A stretch of DNA of 64,000 nucleotides from Rhodoferax sp. OV413 (GTDB lineage Bacteria; Pseudomonadota; Gammaproteobacteria; Pseudomonadales; Pseudohongiellaceae): contig CALQJO020000007.1 of NCBI GenBank assembly GCA_943330915.2, forward strand, positions 1 through 64,000. Reading direction: 5' to 3'. The notes under the pieces were generated by a model that was not told where the DNA came from, did not search any database, and saw nothing but the letters and a program-made list of their open reading frames with translations. The position numbers and the translations under genes were made by a program. The stretch's first letter is position 1. Each line of letters opens with the position of its first letter. Below, piece by piece: positions 1 through 8,012 of the stretch.

Positions 1-1041
1 GCTGCCAATGGCGAAGTCAAAGTCTATAGCAATCGAAGTGGTGTCATACAACAGCTCCATGTCAGCAACGGTGATCTCGTGGAACAGGGGCAGACCTTGG
101 CCGTTATCATTGAACCGGGATACGAGCAATCCGGTGAAACCGCGAACCATACGGTTGTGCTGTATCTGGAGCAGCAGATCGCACAGATTGAGGATCGCCT
201 GTTGTTATCCGCACAAAGGCAACAGCTGACGATAGAGCAATCGCAACGGCGCGAGACTGCCTTGCGCGAGGAGCTGTTGATTCGCGCCGATGAAGACAAC
301 CTGTCCCTGCAGCAGTTGCAAATGGCAAACGAGGAATATGAGCGACTGGAACAGTTACGTGCACGTGGAGCTATCTCCGACAGTGAACTGACGCAAGGGA
401 AGTCTTCACTGGTTTCCCTGAGAAAATCGTTGTATGGCACGCAAATGGCGATACAGAACACCCGGAGAATGCTGCAAGACATCAGCCAGGATCTGGCTCT
501 GGAGCAGAGTCGTTTAAAAGACGAGCAGATTGCGCTGCGCATAAACTTGTCGCAATTGCATCAGCGTAAAGACGAAGCACAGTACCAGCAACATTTTGCG
601 ATCACTGCGCCAGTGGCAGGTCGCATTAATAATCTACTGTTGACCGATGGCGATCAGCTGGATCCGCGTCGCCCGTTGGTCAGTATTGTGGCGGACAATC
701 CGTCTTACGAGGCTCAGCTATTTGTGCCGTCCCGTGCCTTGGGTAAGTTGTCAGAAGGGCAGGCAGTACTGCTGAATTATGATGCTTATCCCTATTTTCA
801 ATACGGTAGCTTTGAGGCGGTCATCAGTTCGATTGGCACCTCAGCGCTCGATCCACGCGAGCATCTGATTCCACTGGATATCAACGAGCCTGTGTATTTA
901 ATCAAGGCGGCATTGCCGGTTGAGCCGAGCACGCTTCGCCTGAGATCCGGAATGCAATTCAGCGCTCAGCTGGTAACCGGAGAGCGCACAATTCTGCAGG
1001 GAATTTTTCAACCGCTGACCGCGCTGGCCAGGAGGCTGTGA
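1..1041 (+). CDS. HlyD/CvaA-family membrane fusion protein of a peptide exporter (5' partial)
   Basis: Periplasmic adaptor that would link the inner-membrane ABC exporter encoded next to an outer-membrane channel of TolC type. The reading frame is open from base 1, so the start and the N-terminal membrane anchor lie outside the window; 346 residues are visible. The first biotinyl-lipoyl half is at residues 2-35 and the second half (ITAPVAGRINNLLLTDGD) near residues 201-220. Between them lies about 150 residues of Glu/Gln/Arg/Leu-rich coiled coil, as in HlyD and CvaA. The stop overlaps the ABC exporter start by one base (TGATG), so the two are translationally coupled. The microcin-like peptide downstream suggests a CvaA role. 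Partner and substrate are inferred from context. Confidence 0.85.
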   Translation, partial: AANGEVKVYSNRSGVIQQLHVSNGDLVEQGQTLAVIIEPGYEQSGETANHTVVLYLEQQIAQIEDRLLLSAQRQQLTIEQSQRRETALREELLIRADEDNLSLQQLQMANEEYERLEQLRARGAISDSELTQGKSSLVSLRKSLYGTQMAIQNTRRMLQDISQDLALEQSRLKDEQIALRINLSQLHQRKDEAQYQQHFAITAPVAGRINNLLLTDGDQLDPRRPLVSIVADNPSYEAQLFVPSRALGKLSEGQAVLLNYDAYPYFQYGSFEAVISSIGTSALDPREHLIPLDINEPVYLIKAALPVEPSTLRLRSGMQFSAQLVTGERTILQGIFQPLTALARRL

Positions 1042-3113
1042 TGAAGGCACTGTTTCTGTCGCGATCAGCGATGCCTTGCATACTGCAATCCGAACGCGCG
1101 GAGTGCGGGCTTGCCTGCCTGGCGATGATTTCGTCGCACTTTGGCAAGAAGATTGATCTGAACAGTCTGCGCCGTGAACATGCCGTGTCTGGCAGGGGAG
1201 CAAATCTGGCGGATCTTCTGGGAATCGCCGAGGCCTTGTCGTTAAGTACGCGCGCTCTGAAGCTGGAACTTGAGGATGTTAAGTCCTTGCAACTGCCCGC
1301 AGTCCTGCACTGGGACATGACACATTTTGTGGTACTGAAAAAAATATCAAAACGCGGATTGATCATTAATGACCCAGCGGTCGGCGAGAGAACCTATGCG
1401 CTTGGTGAGGCAAGCCGGCACTTTACCGGCATTGCTATTGAGTTTACGCCGGCCACCGGCTTTGTACCTGAAACGCGGATTCTTCGCTCAAAACTGACAG
1501 ATCTGTTTGTCAGATACCCGGGTTTTACCTCGTCGGTTGTGCAGCTGCTGGTGCTGTCTGTGTGTCTGCAAGTGGTGTCTGTTGGCGGTGCATTTTTTAT
1601 GCAAACGGTGATTGATGAGAGTCTGAGTAAACAGGATGCAGACATCCTGAAAATCCTTGCAAGCGGATTTTTGTTGCTGGCGCTGACCGGTGTGTTTATG
1701 GCATATGCACGCTCGCAGACTCAGTTGTATTTCTCCAATCAACTTGGATTTCAGATGGTGGGCAATGTGTTTACACACATGATGAGCCTGCCAGCAGATT
1801 ATTTTGAGAGGCGCCATGTGGGTGATCTGGTGTCAAGATTTGGATCTATCCGTGAGATCCGCAGAATCATCAGTGAGGATCTGATCACGGTGGTGCTTGA
1901 TGGTGTTTTTGCGATTGTCACTTTGCTGGTGATGTTCTACTTCAGTCCGCTGCTGGCTTCAGTGGTTCTTGGTTTTGTTGTGCTGGTTTCAGTATTAAAA
2001 ATGTTGGCGATACCCTTTATTCAGTCGCTGCAGGAGCAATTGATTGTGGCGGAGGCAAAGACCAGCACCGGCCTGATGGAAAACATGCGCGCGATTGAGG
2101 TGATCAAATTTTATTGCCGGGAACTGCCGCGTGTCTTGATGTGGCGAAACTCGTATGCAGAGCAGATCAATCATCAGGTTCATCTGGCGCGCTTGACCAT
2201 CAGGCTTGACCTGGTGTTTGGTGCACTGTTTGCCATTGAGAATGTGCTGGTTGTTTATCTGGCAGCCACGCAGGTACTCAGCGGAACCATCACACTGGGT
2301 TTCCTCACGGCATTCATCGCCTTAAAAGGGAATTTTTCCACAGCCATCCGCTCTTTTATCGATAAGTTGGTGCAGATACGTCTGGTCAGGTTGCAGCTTG
2401 AGCGTGTCTCCGATATCACCTGCACTGAAAAGGAATTCAATACTCTTCACTTGCCGGTTATCCGCACTCCTGTGTCTGGCAGTCTGACGTTGGAAAATGT
2501 GTCGTACAGTTATCCGGGCAGCAGCGCGCCTGTTCTGAAGCACATAAATCTTGTGCTGGAGCCCGGCGACATCCTCGCGCTCACGGGCTCTTCAGGAGCG
2601 GGAAAATCTACCTTGCTCAAAATCATGGCGGGATTGCTGCAACCTGATCAAGGCGTTGTGAAACTGGATGGCCGTGATATTCGTGAATCCGGTATTCGCA
2701 ACTACCGTGATATTTGTGCCGGTGTATTACAAACCGATCAGTTATTGTCAGGCTCTATCCTCGACAACATCACGCTGTTTGATCAGCAGCCTGATCTGGT
2801 GCAGGTGCAACACGCAGCCAAACAAGCGCAAATACATGAGCTGATTATGTCGCTGCCGATGAATTACAACAGCATGATTGGCGATATGGGGTCGATGTTG
2901 TCTGCAGGCCAGGCACAACGTGTTTTGCTCGCCAGGGCGTTTTACAAACAGGCAAAGATACTGTTTCTGGATGAGGCAACAGCCAATCTTGACGTCGAAA
3001 CCGAGCAGGCGGTGATCGCATCACTGCGCTCATTAAAAACCAGCATTGTGCTGATCAGTCACCGTCCAGAGATTAGTAATCTGGCCAGTAAAGAACTGCG
3101 TTTGGGCATGTGA
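1041..3113 (+). CDS. C39-peptidase ABC exporter (CvaB/LagD type)
   Basis: Bifunctional inner-membrane exporter that cleaves double-glycine leaders and exports the mature peptide. The 690 residues carry an N-terminal C39 peptidase with Gln16, Cys22 (in AECGLACLAMI), His95 (THFVVL) and Asp111 (INDPAVG). This is a complete catalytic set, so cleavage activity is expected. A six-helix membrane domain follows at about 150-440. The ATPase has Walker A GSSGAGKST near 515-523, signature LSAGQAQR near 620, Walker B ILFLDEATANLD near 640-650 and an H-loop SHRP near 673. The ATG at 1041 overlaps the adaptor stop and is preferred over GTG at 1038. The signature has A where most families have G in LSGGQ. 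The substrate is probably the peptide at 3236. Confidence 0.93.
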   Translation: MKALFLSRSAMPCILQSERAECGLACLAMISSHFGKKIDLNSLRREHAVSGRGANLADLLGIAEALSLSTRALKLELEDVKSLQLPAVLHWDMTHFVVLKKISKRGLIINDPAVGERTYALGEASRHFTGIAIEFTPATGFVPETRILRSKLTDLFVRYPGFTSSVVQLLVLSVCLQVVSVGGAFFMQTVIDESLSKQDADILKILASGFLLLALTGVFMAYARSQTQLYFSNQLGFQMVGNVFTHMMSLPADYFERRHVGDLVSRFGSIREIRRIISEDLITVVLDGVFAIVTLLVMFYFSPLLASVVLGFVVLVSVLKMLAIPFIQSLQEQLIVAEAKTSTGLMENMRAIEVIKFYCRELPRVLMWRNSYAEQINHQVHLARLTIRLDLVFGALFAIENVLVVYLAATQVLSGTITLGFLTAFIALKGNFSTAIRSFIDKLVQIRLVRLQLERVSDITCTEKEFNTLHLPVIRTPVSGSLTLENVSYSYPGSSAPVLKHINLVLEPGDILALTGSSGAGKSTLLKIMAGLLQPDQGVVKLDGRDIRESGIRNYRDICAGVLQTDQLLSGSILDNITLFDQQPDLVQVQHAAKQAQIHELIMSLPMNYNSMIGDMGSMLSAGQAQRVLLARAFYKQAKILFLDEATANLDVETEQAVIASLRSLKTSIVLISHRPEISNLASKELRLGM

Positions 3114-3235
3114 GTATGCACGACGTGGGTATTTGAAGTTAGATAAGGACGTACCAAACTTGTGGTCGCTGCCACAAAAAACTGATCTGACAGCGGAAGT
3201 AATCTGGGTCATTATTTCAACTATGGAGCGTGAAA

Positions 3236-3505
3236 ATGAGAGAGCTAAGAATCGATGAAATACGATCTGTTCATGGAGGCAATCCGTTGCTAGGTGGCAT
3301 TGGCGGGGCGGTACTAGGCGGCGTGGCGGCTTATGGGGACAATGGTGATGTGGGTGACATTATAGTGGGTGCTACATTCGGGTTCGCAACGGGTACATAT
3401 GGCGGAATGGTCTGGGCTGCTAAGAGTGTTTATTATGGTGCAGTAACTATAGGCTTCGCGTTTATGGGCGGAAGGGCTACGGCAGCTATGGATAATGGAA
3501 GCTGA
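3236..3505 (+). CDS. Double-glycine-leader microcin-like peptide precursor
   Basis: Probable secreted antimicrobial peptide of class II microcin type. The 89-residue precursor starts MRELRIDEIRSVHGG, the same length and pattern (basic start, hydrophobic positions, Glu, Val, GG at 14-15) as the colicin V leader known from the family. Cleavage after GG leaves 74 residues, very rich in Gly and Ala, with repeated GG/GxxxG patterns, two aromatic stretches, no Cys and a slight negative net charge. ATG at 3236 is chosen because GGAG at 3225-3228 lies 7 bases upstream; GTG at 3230 is too close. The exporter with an intact C39 domain ends 122 bases upstream. Activity and target are unknown. It could instead be a signalling peptide. 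Confidence 0.75.
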   Translation: MRELRIDEIRSVHGGNPLLGGIGGAVLGGVAAYGDNGDVGDIIVGATFGFATGTYGGMVWAAKSVYYGAVTIGFAFMGGRATAAMDNGS

Positions 3506-3548
3506 TCGTGTGAATTAGCTGGAAAAAATGATGACCTACTGAGTAAAC

Positions 3549-3580
3549 GGACCGGTGAGTTTTTAAATTCTCGCTGGTCC
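3549..3580 (+). terminator. Hairpin between microcin-like gene and downstream membrane gene
   Basis: An 11-bp stem, GGACCGGTGAG at 3549-3559 pairing with CTCGCTGGTCC at 3570-3580 (two G-U pairs), closes a 10-base AT loop. There is no long T tract after it, so it is an imperfect terminator. It may partly end transcription or protect the peptide mRNA, keeping the downstream gene at a lower level. Confidence 0.5.
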
Positions 3581-3603
3581 TTACATAACTTGGAGAACTG
3601 CCT

Positions 3604-3930
3604 ATGAATGAATTTATGTTGAATGCGCTGATCAACGGTGTTCTTGTGCCATTCATGGGCATAGTTTTGATTCCGCGTGCGTTACGTGAGCCGGAAACAG
3701 GAAGATATATAGGCTTCAATAACCCTAGGCTATTGCATTATGCTTTGGTAATGGCGTGCATGCACATGCTAATTCTTTTCCCCCGAGTCGGAGCTAGCTT
3801 TGAGATGATCTATAGACTTGCCTTTGTCACTGCATTCCCTTTTATTGTAAGTCTTGTTCTCGTTAAAATTTACGACATTTTTGGTTTAAACATTGATCAT
3901 CAAGTACGTAGATCCGGTCAAAAATTTTGA
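3604..3930 (+). CDS. Small membrane protein, candidate immunity protein
   Basis: I recognise no family. The 108 residues hold three likely membrane segments: about 5-25 (NALINGVLVPFMGIVLIP), 43-60 (LHYALVMACMHMLILFP) and 70-92 (RLAFVTAFPFIVSLVLVKIY). A short basic tail follows. GGAG at 3592-3595 stands 8 bases before the ATG. It follows the microcin-like gene on the same strand, separated by a strong hairpin. Small multi-pass membrane proteins next to class II microcin genes are commonly the immunity proteins, so immunity is the working guess, resting only on size, topology and position. The gene is AT-richer than the core genes around it, which fits horizontal acquisition of the cluster. Confidence 0.7.
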   Translation: MNEFMLNALINGVLVPFMGIVLIPRALREPETGRYIGFNNPRLLHYALVMACMHMLILFPRVGASFEMIYRLAFVTAFPFIVSLVLVKIYDIFGLNIDHQVRRSGQKF

Positions 3931-3956
3931 GTGTAATCTTTTTAAAGTAACAGACT

Positions 3957-4172
3957 TTAAGTATTTTTATTCTGGAATAATATCCAGATTAAAATAATAA
4001 ATACAAAAAACCCCACAATAAAATCAGCCTTCTGACCCACTGTGTAAACCCCGTCCAAAGGCCCCCATGGGCCTTCAATTTCCTCGTAACACGATTCCTT
4101 GCCCAGACTCAGCAAGGCAAAGGCAGCGATCAGGACAAACGAAATAGGTAACTTGGAGTTAATCCGCTTTAT
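3957..4172 (-). pseudogene. Small two-helix membrane protein frame lacking an ATG (start appears mutated to ATA)
   Basis: On the minus strand an open frame of 71 codons ending in TAA reads like a real small membrane protein. It has a basic start (KRINSK), a first hydrophobic segment (LPISFVLIAAFALLSLG), a polar middle with one Cys (KESCYEEIEGPWGPLDG) and a second segment (IVGFFVFIILIWILFQ) before NKNT. Where a Met would be expected there is ATA (4172-4170). No ATG or GTG precedes it in frame, and no Shine-Dalgarno is visible. The options are a gene killed by loss of its start, a rare AUA or AUU start, or use of an internal TTG that drops the first segment. The fumarase promoter lies across its 5' end. 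No family recognised. Confidence 0.45.
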
Positions 4173-4180
4173 GCTAGAAT
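4153..4180 (+). promoter_or_regulatory. Putative sigma-70 promoter of the fumarase gene
   Basis: TTGGAG at 4153-4158 and TAGAAT at 4175-4180 are spaced by 16 bases, with a TG one base before the -10 (extended -10, TGCTAGAAT). It lies 73 bases before the fumarase ATG and overlaps the 5' end of the antisense small membrane frame. Confidence 0.5.
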
Positions 4181-4252
4181 TCAGGCCGTTTTTGTCACTG
4201 TACCAACCAGACCTGTTGCCATCCGCACACGGGTAAGCCGGGAAGCCATCAC

Positions 4253-5779
4253 ATGACTGTCATTAAACAAGACGACCTGATCCAGAGCGTAGCCGATGCG
4301 CTGCAGTACATCTCCTATTACCATCCACTTGATTTTATCCAGGCCGTTAACGAAGCCTATGAGCGCGAGCAATCGCAAGCCGCCAAAGACGCCATGGCGC
4401 AGATTCTGATCAACTCGCGCCTGTGTGCAGAAGGTCAGCGGCCGATTTGTCAGGATACCGGTATCGTCACGGTGTTTATGAAGATAGGCATGAACGTGCA
4501 GTGGGATGCCAGCCTGAGTGTGACCGACATGGTCAACGAGGGTGTGCGCCGTGCCTATCTGCATCCGGACAATGTGCTGCGTGCCTCCATTCTGGCTGAT
4601 CCGGCCGGTGCGCGCAGAAACACCAAAGACAACACCCCGGCTGTTATTCACATGGAAGTGGTGGCCGGTGATACCGTTGATATCACCGTCGCGGCCAAAG
4701 GCGGCGGTTCGGAAAACAAAGCCAAACTGGTCATGCTCAACCCCAGTGACAGCATTGTGGACTGGGTTGTAAAAACTGTGCCGACCATGGGTGCCGGCTG
4801 GTGTCCGCCAGGCATGTTGGGTATTGGCATCGGCGGGACTGCTGAAAAAGCCGCGGTACTGGCCAAGGAAGCCCTGATGGATCCCATTGATATCCATGAG
4901 CTGCGCGCATGCGGCCCGCAGAACCGGATTGAAGAGCTGCGGCTTGAGATTATGGACAAGGTCAACGCACTGGGTATCGGAGCGCAAGGCCTCGGAGGAC
5001 TGACCACGGTACTGGACATCAAGATCAAGGATTTCCCCACACACGCAGCGTCATTGCCGGTTGCCATGATTCCCAATTGTGCGGCTACCCGGCATGCACA
5101 TTTTGTGCTCGATGGCTCGGGTCCGGCACATCTGACGCCTCCAAAACTGGAAGATTGGCCGCAGATTACCTGGGATGCCGGACCCACATCGCGGCGGGTC
5201 AATCTAGATACGGTCACGCCTGAAGAAGTCGCGACCTGGAAGCCCGGCGAGACCTTGCTGCTCAATGGCACCATGTTGACTGGCCGTGACGCGGCGCATA
5301 AACGTATGGTTGAAATGTTTGCGCGCGGTGAATCATTGCCTGAAGGCGTTGATCTGAAAGGCAAATTTATTTACTACGTAGGTCCGGTGGATGCCGTCCG
5401 TGACGAGGTGATCGGACCGGCAGGCCCCACCACTGCAACGCGTATGGATAAATTTACCGAGACCATTCTGGCCAAAACCGGCCTGCTGGGGATGATTGGT
5501 AAAGCTGAGCGCGGGCAGGCAGGCATTGATGCCATTCAGAAACACAAGGCGGTGTATCTGATGGCGGTGGGTGGCGCAGCCTACCTGGTTTCCAAAGCAA
5601 TCCGCGAAGCTAAAATTGTGGCCTTCCACGATCTGGGTATGGAAGCCATCCACGAGTTTGTGGTCGAGGATATGCCGGTGACGGTGGCAGTGGACGTCAA
5701 CGGCACGTCAGTGCATCGCACCGGGCCGGCAGAGTGGCAGGCAAAAATTGCCGCGGCGCAGCCGATTACCGTGAAGTAA
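4253..5779 (+). CDS. fumA: Class I (Fe-S) fumarate hydratase
   Basis: Catalyses the reversible hydration of fumarate to L-malate in the TCA cycle, in the cytoplasm. The 508 residues form the fused alpha plus beta architecture of class I fumarases. The three expected [4Fe-4S] ligands are present: Cys66 in CQDTG, Cys184 in GWCPPG and Cys276 in PNCAATRH, with spacing like that of E. coli FumA. The beta domain carries TGRDAAHKRM, GPVDAVRDEVIGPAGPTTATRMD and KAERG motifs. The length matches the Pseudomonas-type enzyme, shorter than E. coli FumA. It is monocistronic or cotranscribed with dgkA, which starts 62 bases later. Oxygen and superoxide sensitivity is expected from the family. Confidence 0.95.
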   Translation: MTVIKQDDLIQSVADALQYISYYHPLDFIQAVNEAYEREQSQAAKDAMAQILINSRLCAEGQRPICQDTGIVTVFMKIGMNVQWDASLSVTDMVNEGVRRAYLHPDNVLRASILADPAGARRNTKDNTPAVIHMEVVAGDTVDITVAAKGGGSENKAKLVMLNPSDSIVDWVVKTVPTMGAGWCPPGMLGIGIGGTAEKAAVLAKEALMDPIDIHELRACGPQNRIEELRLEIMDKVNALGIGAQGLGGLTTVLDIKIKDFPTHAASLPVAMIPNCAATRHAHFVLDGSGPAHLTPPKLEDWPQITWDAGPTSRRVNLDTVTPEEVATWKPGETLLLNGTMLTGRDAAHKRMVEMFARGESLPEGVDLKGKFIYYVGPVDAVRDEVIGPAGPTTATRMDKFTETILAKTGLLGMIGKAERGQAGIDAIQKHKAVYLMAVGGAAYLVSKAIREAKIVAFHDLGMEAIHEFVVEDMPVTVAVDVNGTSVHRTGPAEWQAKIAAAQPITVK

Positions 5780-5841
5780 TAACACGGTGGACAGGGTGAT
5801 GTTTCCAGGGTCGCAATACGCCCGGACAGGTGGAACAAAGT

Positions 5842-6210
5842 ATGAAATCAAAAGCAAAGGGTTGGCGACGCTGGATTGCCGCCACGCGTTACTCGTGGCA
5901 GGGCATTAAGGCCGGCTGGAAGTCAGAAGCGGCAATCCGACAGGAGATTGTTGCCATGGCGATTCTGTTGCCGGTGGCTTTGCTGGTCAATGTAAGCACC
6001 GCAGAGCGCGCGCTGTTGTTACTAAGCCTGACCCTGGTGTTGATTGTGGAACTGTTAAACACCGGCATAGAAACGGTTGTCGATCGCTTAAGCGAGGAGT
6101 TCCACGAACTCAGTGGCAAGGCTAAAGATCTGGGCTCCGCGGCAGTGCTGCTGTCGCTGCTGACCGCCACTGCGGTCTGGTTGCTGATAGTGCCCGCCAG
6201 CCTGTTTTGA
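5842..6210 (+). CDS. dgkA: Diacylglycerol kinase
   Basis: Small inner-membrane kinase that phosphorylates diacylglycerol, recycling the lipid left by periplasmic glucan or LPS modification. With the ATG at 5842 the protein has 122 residues, the length of E. coli DgkA, and begins with the conserved amphipathic helix (RWIAATRYSWQGIKAGWKSEAAIRQE). Three transmembrane helices follow, with the family motif VELLNTGIETVVDRLSEEFHELSGKAKD split across helices 2 and 3. AGGTGG at 5827-5832 supports this ATG; the GTG at 5830 lies inside that site. Confidence 0.95.
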   Translation: MKSKAKGWRRWIAATRYSWQGIKAGWKSEAAIRQEIVAMAILLPVALLVNVSTAERALLLLSLTLVLIVELLNTGIETVVDRLSEEFHELSGKAKDLGSAAVLLSLLTATAVWLLIVPASLF

Positions 6211-6302
6211 CCGCTGCCGTGAACCGCAGCAAATGTGTGCGACGGAAAAAATCGTAGGCCGCGTATAAATTCCCGAACTTACTTTCTTCTGGAGTTACAA
6301 AC

Positions 6303-6893
6303 ATGGCTACACGTCATCATCTCAAAAAAGTGATCAGTCTGAGTCTGGCAGTTGCGATGGCGGTGCCTTTGCTGGCAATGGCTCAACAAACTGAGCCGCC
6401 ACAGGCCGGTGCTCACAATCACGCACAAGCGCAAGGGCAGCAGGGTCAAGGCCAACACCAAGGCCAAGACGACGGCCAACACCGTATGCAGATGTTCAGC
6501 AGTATCGACAGCAATGGCGATGGTGCGCTGAATTTTGAAGAATTCTCTGCGATGCCGCGACCAGAAAACCGCCCGCAGGGTGCGGATGCTGATGATGCCG
6601 TTGAGCAGCGTTTTACCCTGGCGGATACCGATGGCAACGGCTTGTTGTCACCAGATGAACTCCAGCAAGGGCAGCGTCGTGGCCATGGCGGCGGCATGCG
6701 TCCCCAGGGGCAGGGCGACATGCGCCAGCGCATGGAGAACATGACACCCGAGCAGCGTGAACAGATGCGCGAAAGAATGCAGCAAATGACACCCGAGCAG
6801 CGTCAGCAGATGATGCAGCGCCGTCAGGGCTTTGAGTCCGCACCGACAGCCCCGGCCTCACCGACAGTCCCAACAGCACCAACGTCGGATTAA
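6303..6893 (+). CDS. Secreted EF-hand protein
   Basis: Exported calcium-binding protein of unknown role. The 196 residues start with a signal peptide (AVAMAVPLLAMAQ, cleavage near 25), then a Gln/Gly/His-rich linker. Two EF-hand loops follow, DSNGDGALNFEEF near 64-76 and DTDGNGLLSPDEL near 104-116. A Met/Gln/Arg-rich tail contains the repeated phrase MTPEQR, and the C-terminus is rich in Ala, Pro and Thr. GGAG at 6290 precedes the ATG. It is followed by an ECF sigma factor, an anti-sigma-like protein and a Spy-like protein. This suggests that it belongs to an envelope sensing regulon or acts as its sensor or effector. The MTPEQR phrase resembles Spy/CpxP-type helices. Confidence 0.8.
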   Translation: MATRHHLKKVISLSLAVAMAVPLLAMAQQTEPPQAGAHNHAQAQGQQGQGQHQGQDDGQHRMQMFSSIDSNGDGALNFEEFSAMPRPENRPQGADADDAVEQRFTLADTDGNGLLSPDELQQGQRRGHGGGMRPQGQGDMRQRMENMTPEQREQMRERMQQMTPEQRQQMMQRRQGFESAPTAPASPTVPTAPTSD

Positions 6894-6930
6894 CCCGCAG
6901 GGATTTCCAGAGGCTATCGACAGTCGGCAC

Positions 6931-7548
6931 ATGTTAACGGACGAGCAAGTCATGACAGCCATCGCCGACGGTGATCAGCGTGTTTACGCGGATACCGTTC
7001 GGCAGCATGGTCGCGCAATCGGGTTCTACGCGTTCAGGATACTGGGCAGCCAGGACAGTGCAGAGGATATCGCGCAGGAGACCTTTCTGCGTTTGTGGAC
7101 ACACGCGGATCGCTGGCAGTCGGACAAAGCCAGCCTTTCTACGTGGTTGCACAGAATCGCACACAATTTGTGTATCGATATGATGCGCAAGGACAAGTCG
7201 TCAAAAACCGACGAATATGAAGATGAAATGGCGGACCCGCGCCTCGGTGCAGAACAGCAGCAGGAAAGTGATGATCGTCATCAGCGATTGCAATCGGCAT
7301 TGATGATGTTGCCGGAACGCCAACGCAGTGCTTTGGTGCTGACGCACTATCAGGGACTGGGTAATCAGGCGGTCGCCAGTATCATGGACTTGTCGGTGGA
7401 CGCTCTGGAGTCTTTGTTAGCCAGGTCCCGACGTGCACTGCGCAGCGCCCTCGCGGACTTGCAGGAGCCTGGGATTGTCAAAAAAAAACCAACGCAGTCA
7501 GGTAAGGACAAACTAGCCGGTCAATCGGGACCGGGGGAGCAGACATGA
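6931..7548 (+). CDS. ECF-type RNA polymerase sigma factor
   Basis: Alternative sigma factor of the extracytoplasmic function class. The 205 residues have region 2 (RILGSQDSAEDIAQETFLRLW, then the -10 recognition helix TWLHRIAHNLCIDMMRK, near 35-90). Region 4 follows (LPERQRSALVLTHYQGLGNQAVASIM with the helix-turn-helix DLSVDALESLLARSRRALR, near 120-170) and a basic tail. Start at ATG 6931 is taken from the usual ECF N-terminus (LTDEQVMTAIADGDQRVYADTVR); no good Shine-Dalgarno is seen, so ATG 6952 is possible. Its last codons overlap the next gene by four bases (ATGA), the usual layout for a sigma factor and its regulator. Confidence 0.92.
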   Translation: MLTDEQVMTAIADGDQRVYADTVRQHGRAIGFYAFRILGSQDSAEDIAQETFLRLWTHADRWQSDKASLSTWLHRIAHNLCIDMMRKDKSSKTDEYEDEMADPRLGAEQQQESDDRHQRLQSALMMLPERQRSALVLTHYQGLGNQAVASIMDLSVDALESLLARSRRALRSALADLQEPGIVKKKPTQSGKDKLAGQSGPGEQT

Positions 7549-8012
7549 CAATTTCCCTTCAACGGTTTGAGCAACTGCTGGATGCCTATGGTGCCAGCCC
7601 TCAGCGTTGGCCGGATCACGAGCGCGCGGCGGCGTTGCAGCTGCTCGAGCAATCCTCATCTGCAGCAGACTTGTGGCAGAGTGCGCAGTGGCTTGATCAG
7701 CAGCTTGATCAGCTGCCGGCACCTGACTTTATGTATTTGAATACGACGTTGTTAACAGGACCTCTGCCCGCGCGGCGCAAAAAATGGACAGATCAACTGC
7801 TGGAATGGTTAATGCCTGCCCAGGCCCGCTCCGCCGCAGTGTTCTGGCGCCCGGCGGCACTGGCCTGTGTGCCGTTGATGATGGGGCTGGCAGTGGGTAA
7901 CCAGCTGGAAATTTTTTCAGATGTCGATACCACAGACTTGTACAGTGTTGATATGGAAGAAACCGAGCTGGAGCTGATCTCGCTGGCTGACTATTCGGAG
8001 ATTTTGCAATGA
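7545..8012 (+). CDS. Single-pass membrane protein, putative anti-sigma factor
   Basis: A 155-residue protein with a cytoplasmic N-terminal part of about 100 residues (FEQLLDAYGASPQRWPDHER near 8-27), one membrane segment near 105-122 (PAALACVPLMMGLAVGN) and a short acidic periplasmic tail. This topology and its position directly after the ECF sigma gene, with a four-base overlap, make it a probable anti-sigma factor. There is no classic zinc anti-sigma HxxxCxxC motif, so the assignment rests on context. It overlaps the next gene by four bases (ATGA), so sigma, anti-sigma and sensor are translationally coupled. Confidence 0.7.
   Translation: MTISLQRFEQLLDAYGASPQRWPDHERAAALQLLEQSSSAADLWQSAQWLDQQLDQLPAPDFMYLNTTLLTGPLPARRKKWTDQLLEWLMPAQARSAAVFWRPAALACVPLMMGLAVGNQLEIFSDVDTTDLYSVDMEETELELISLADYSEILQ

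Noticed and set aside
3157-3182. Inverted repeat TTGTGG...CCACAA between exporter and peptide gene as a terminator.
   Set aside because: On the plus strand it is followed by A, not T, and there is no gene to terminate on the minus strand.
3236-3930. Reading the two small genes as a two-peptide (class IIb) bacteriocin.
   Set aside because: Only the first has a double-glycine leader; the second is a multi-pass membrane protein without one.
4181-5044. A 287-codon open frame antisense to the fumarase gene.
   Set aside because: It is a mirror of the strongly conserved fumarase frame, composition is His/Gly/Gln-rich as expected for a shadow, and no family is recognisable.
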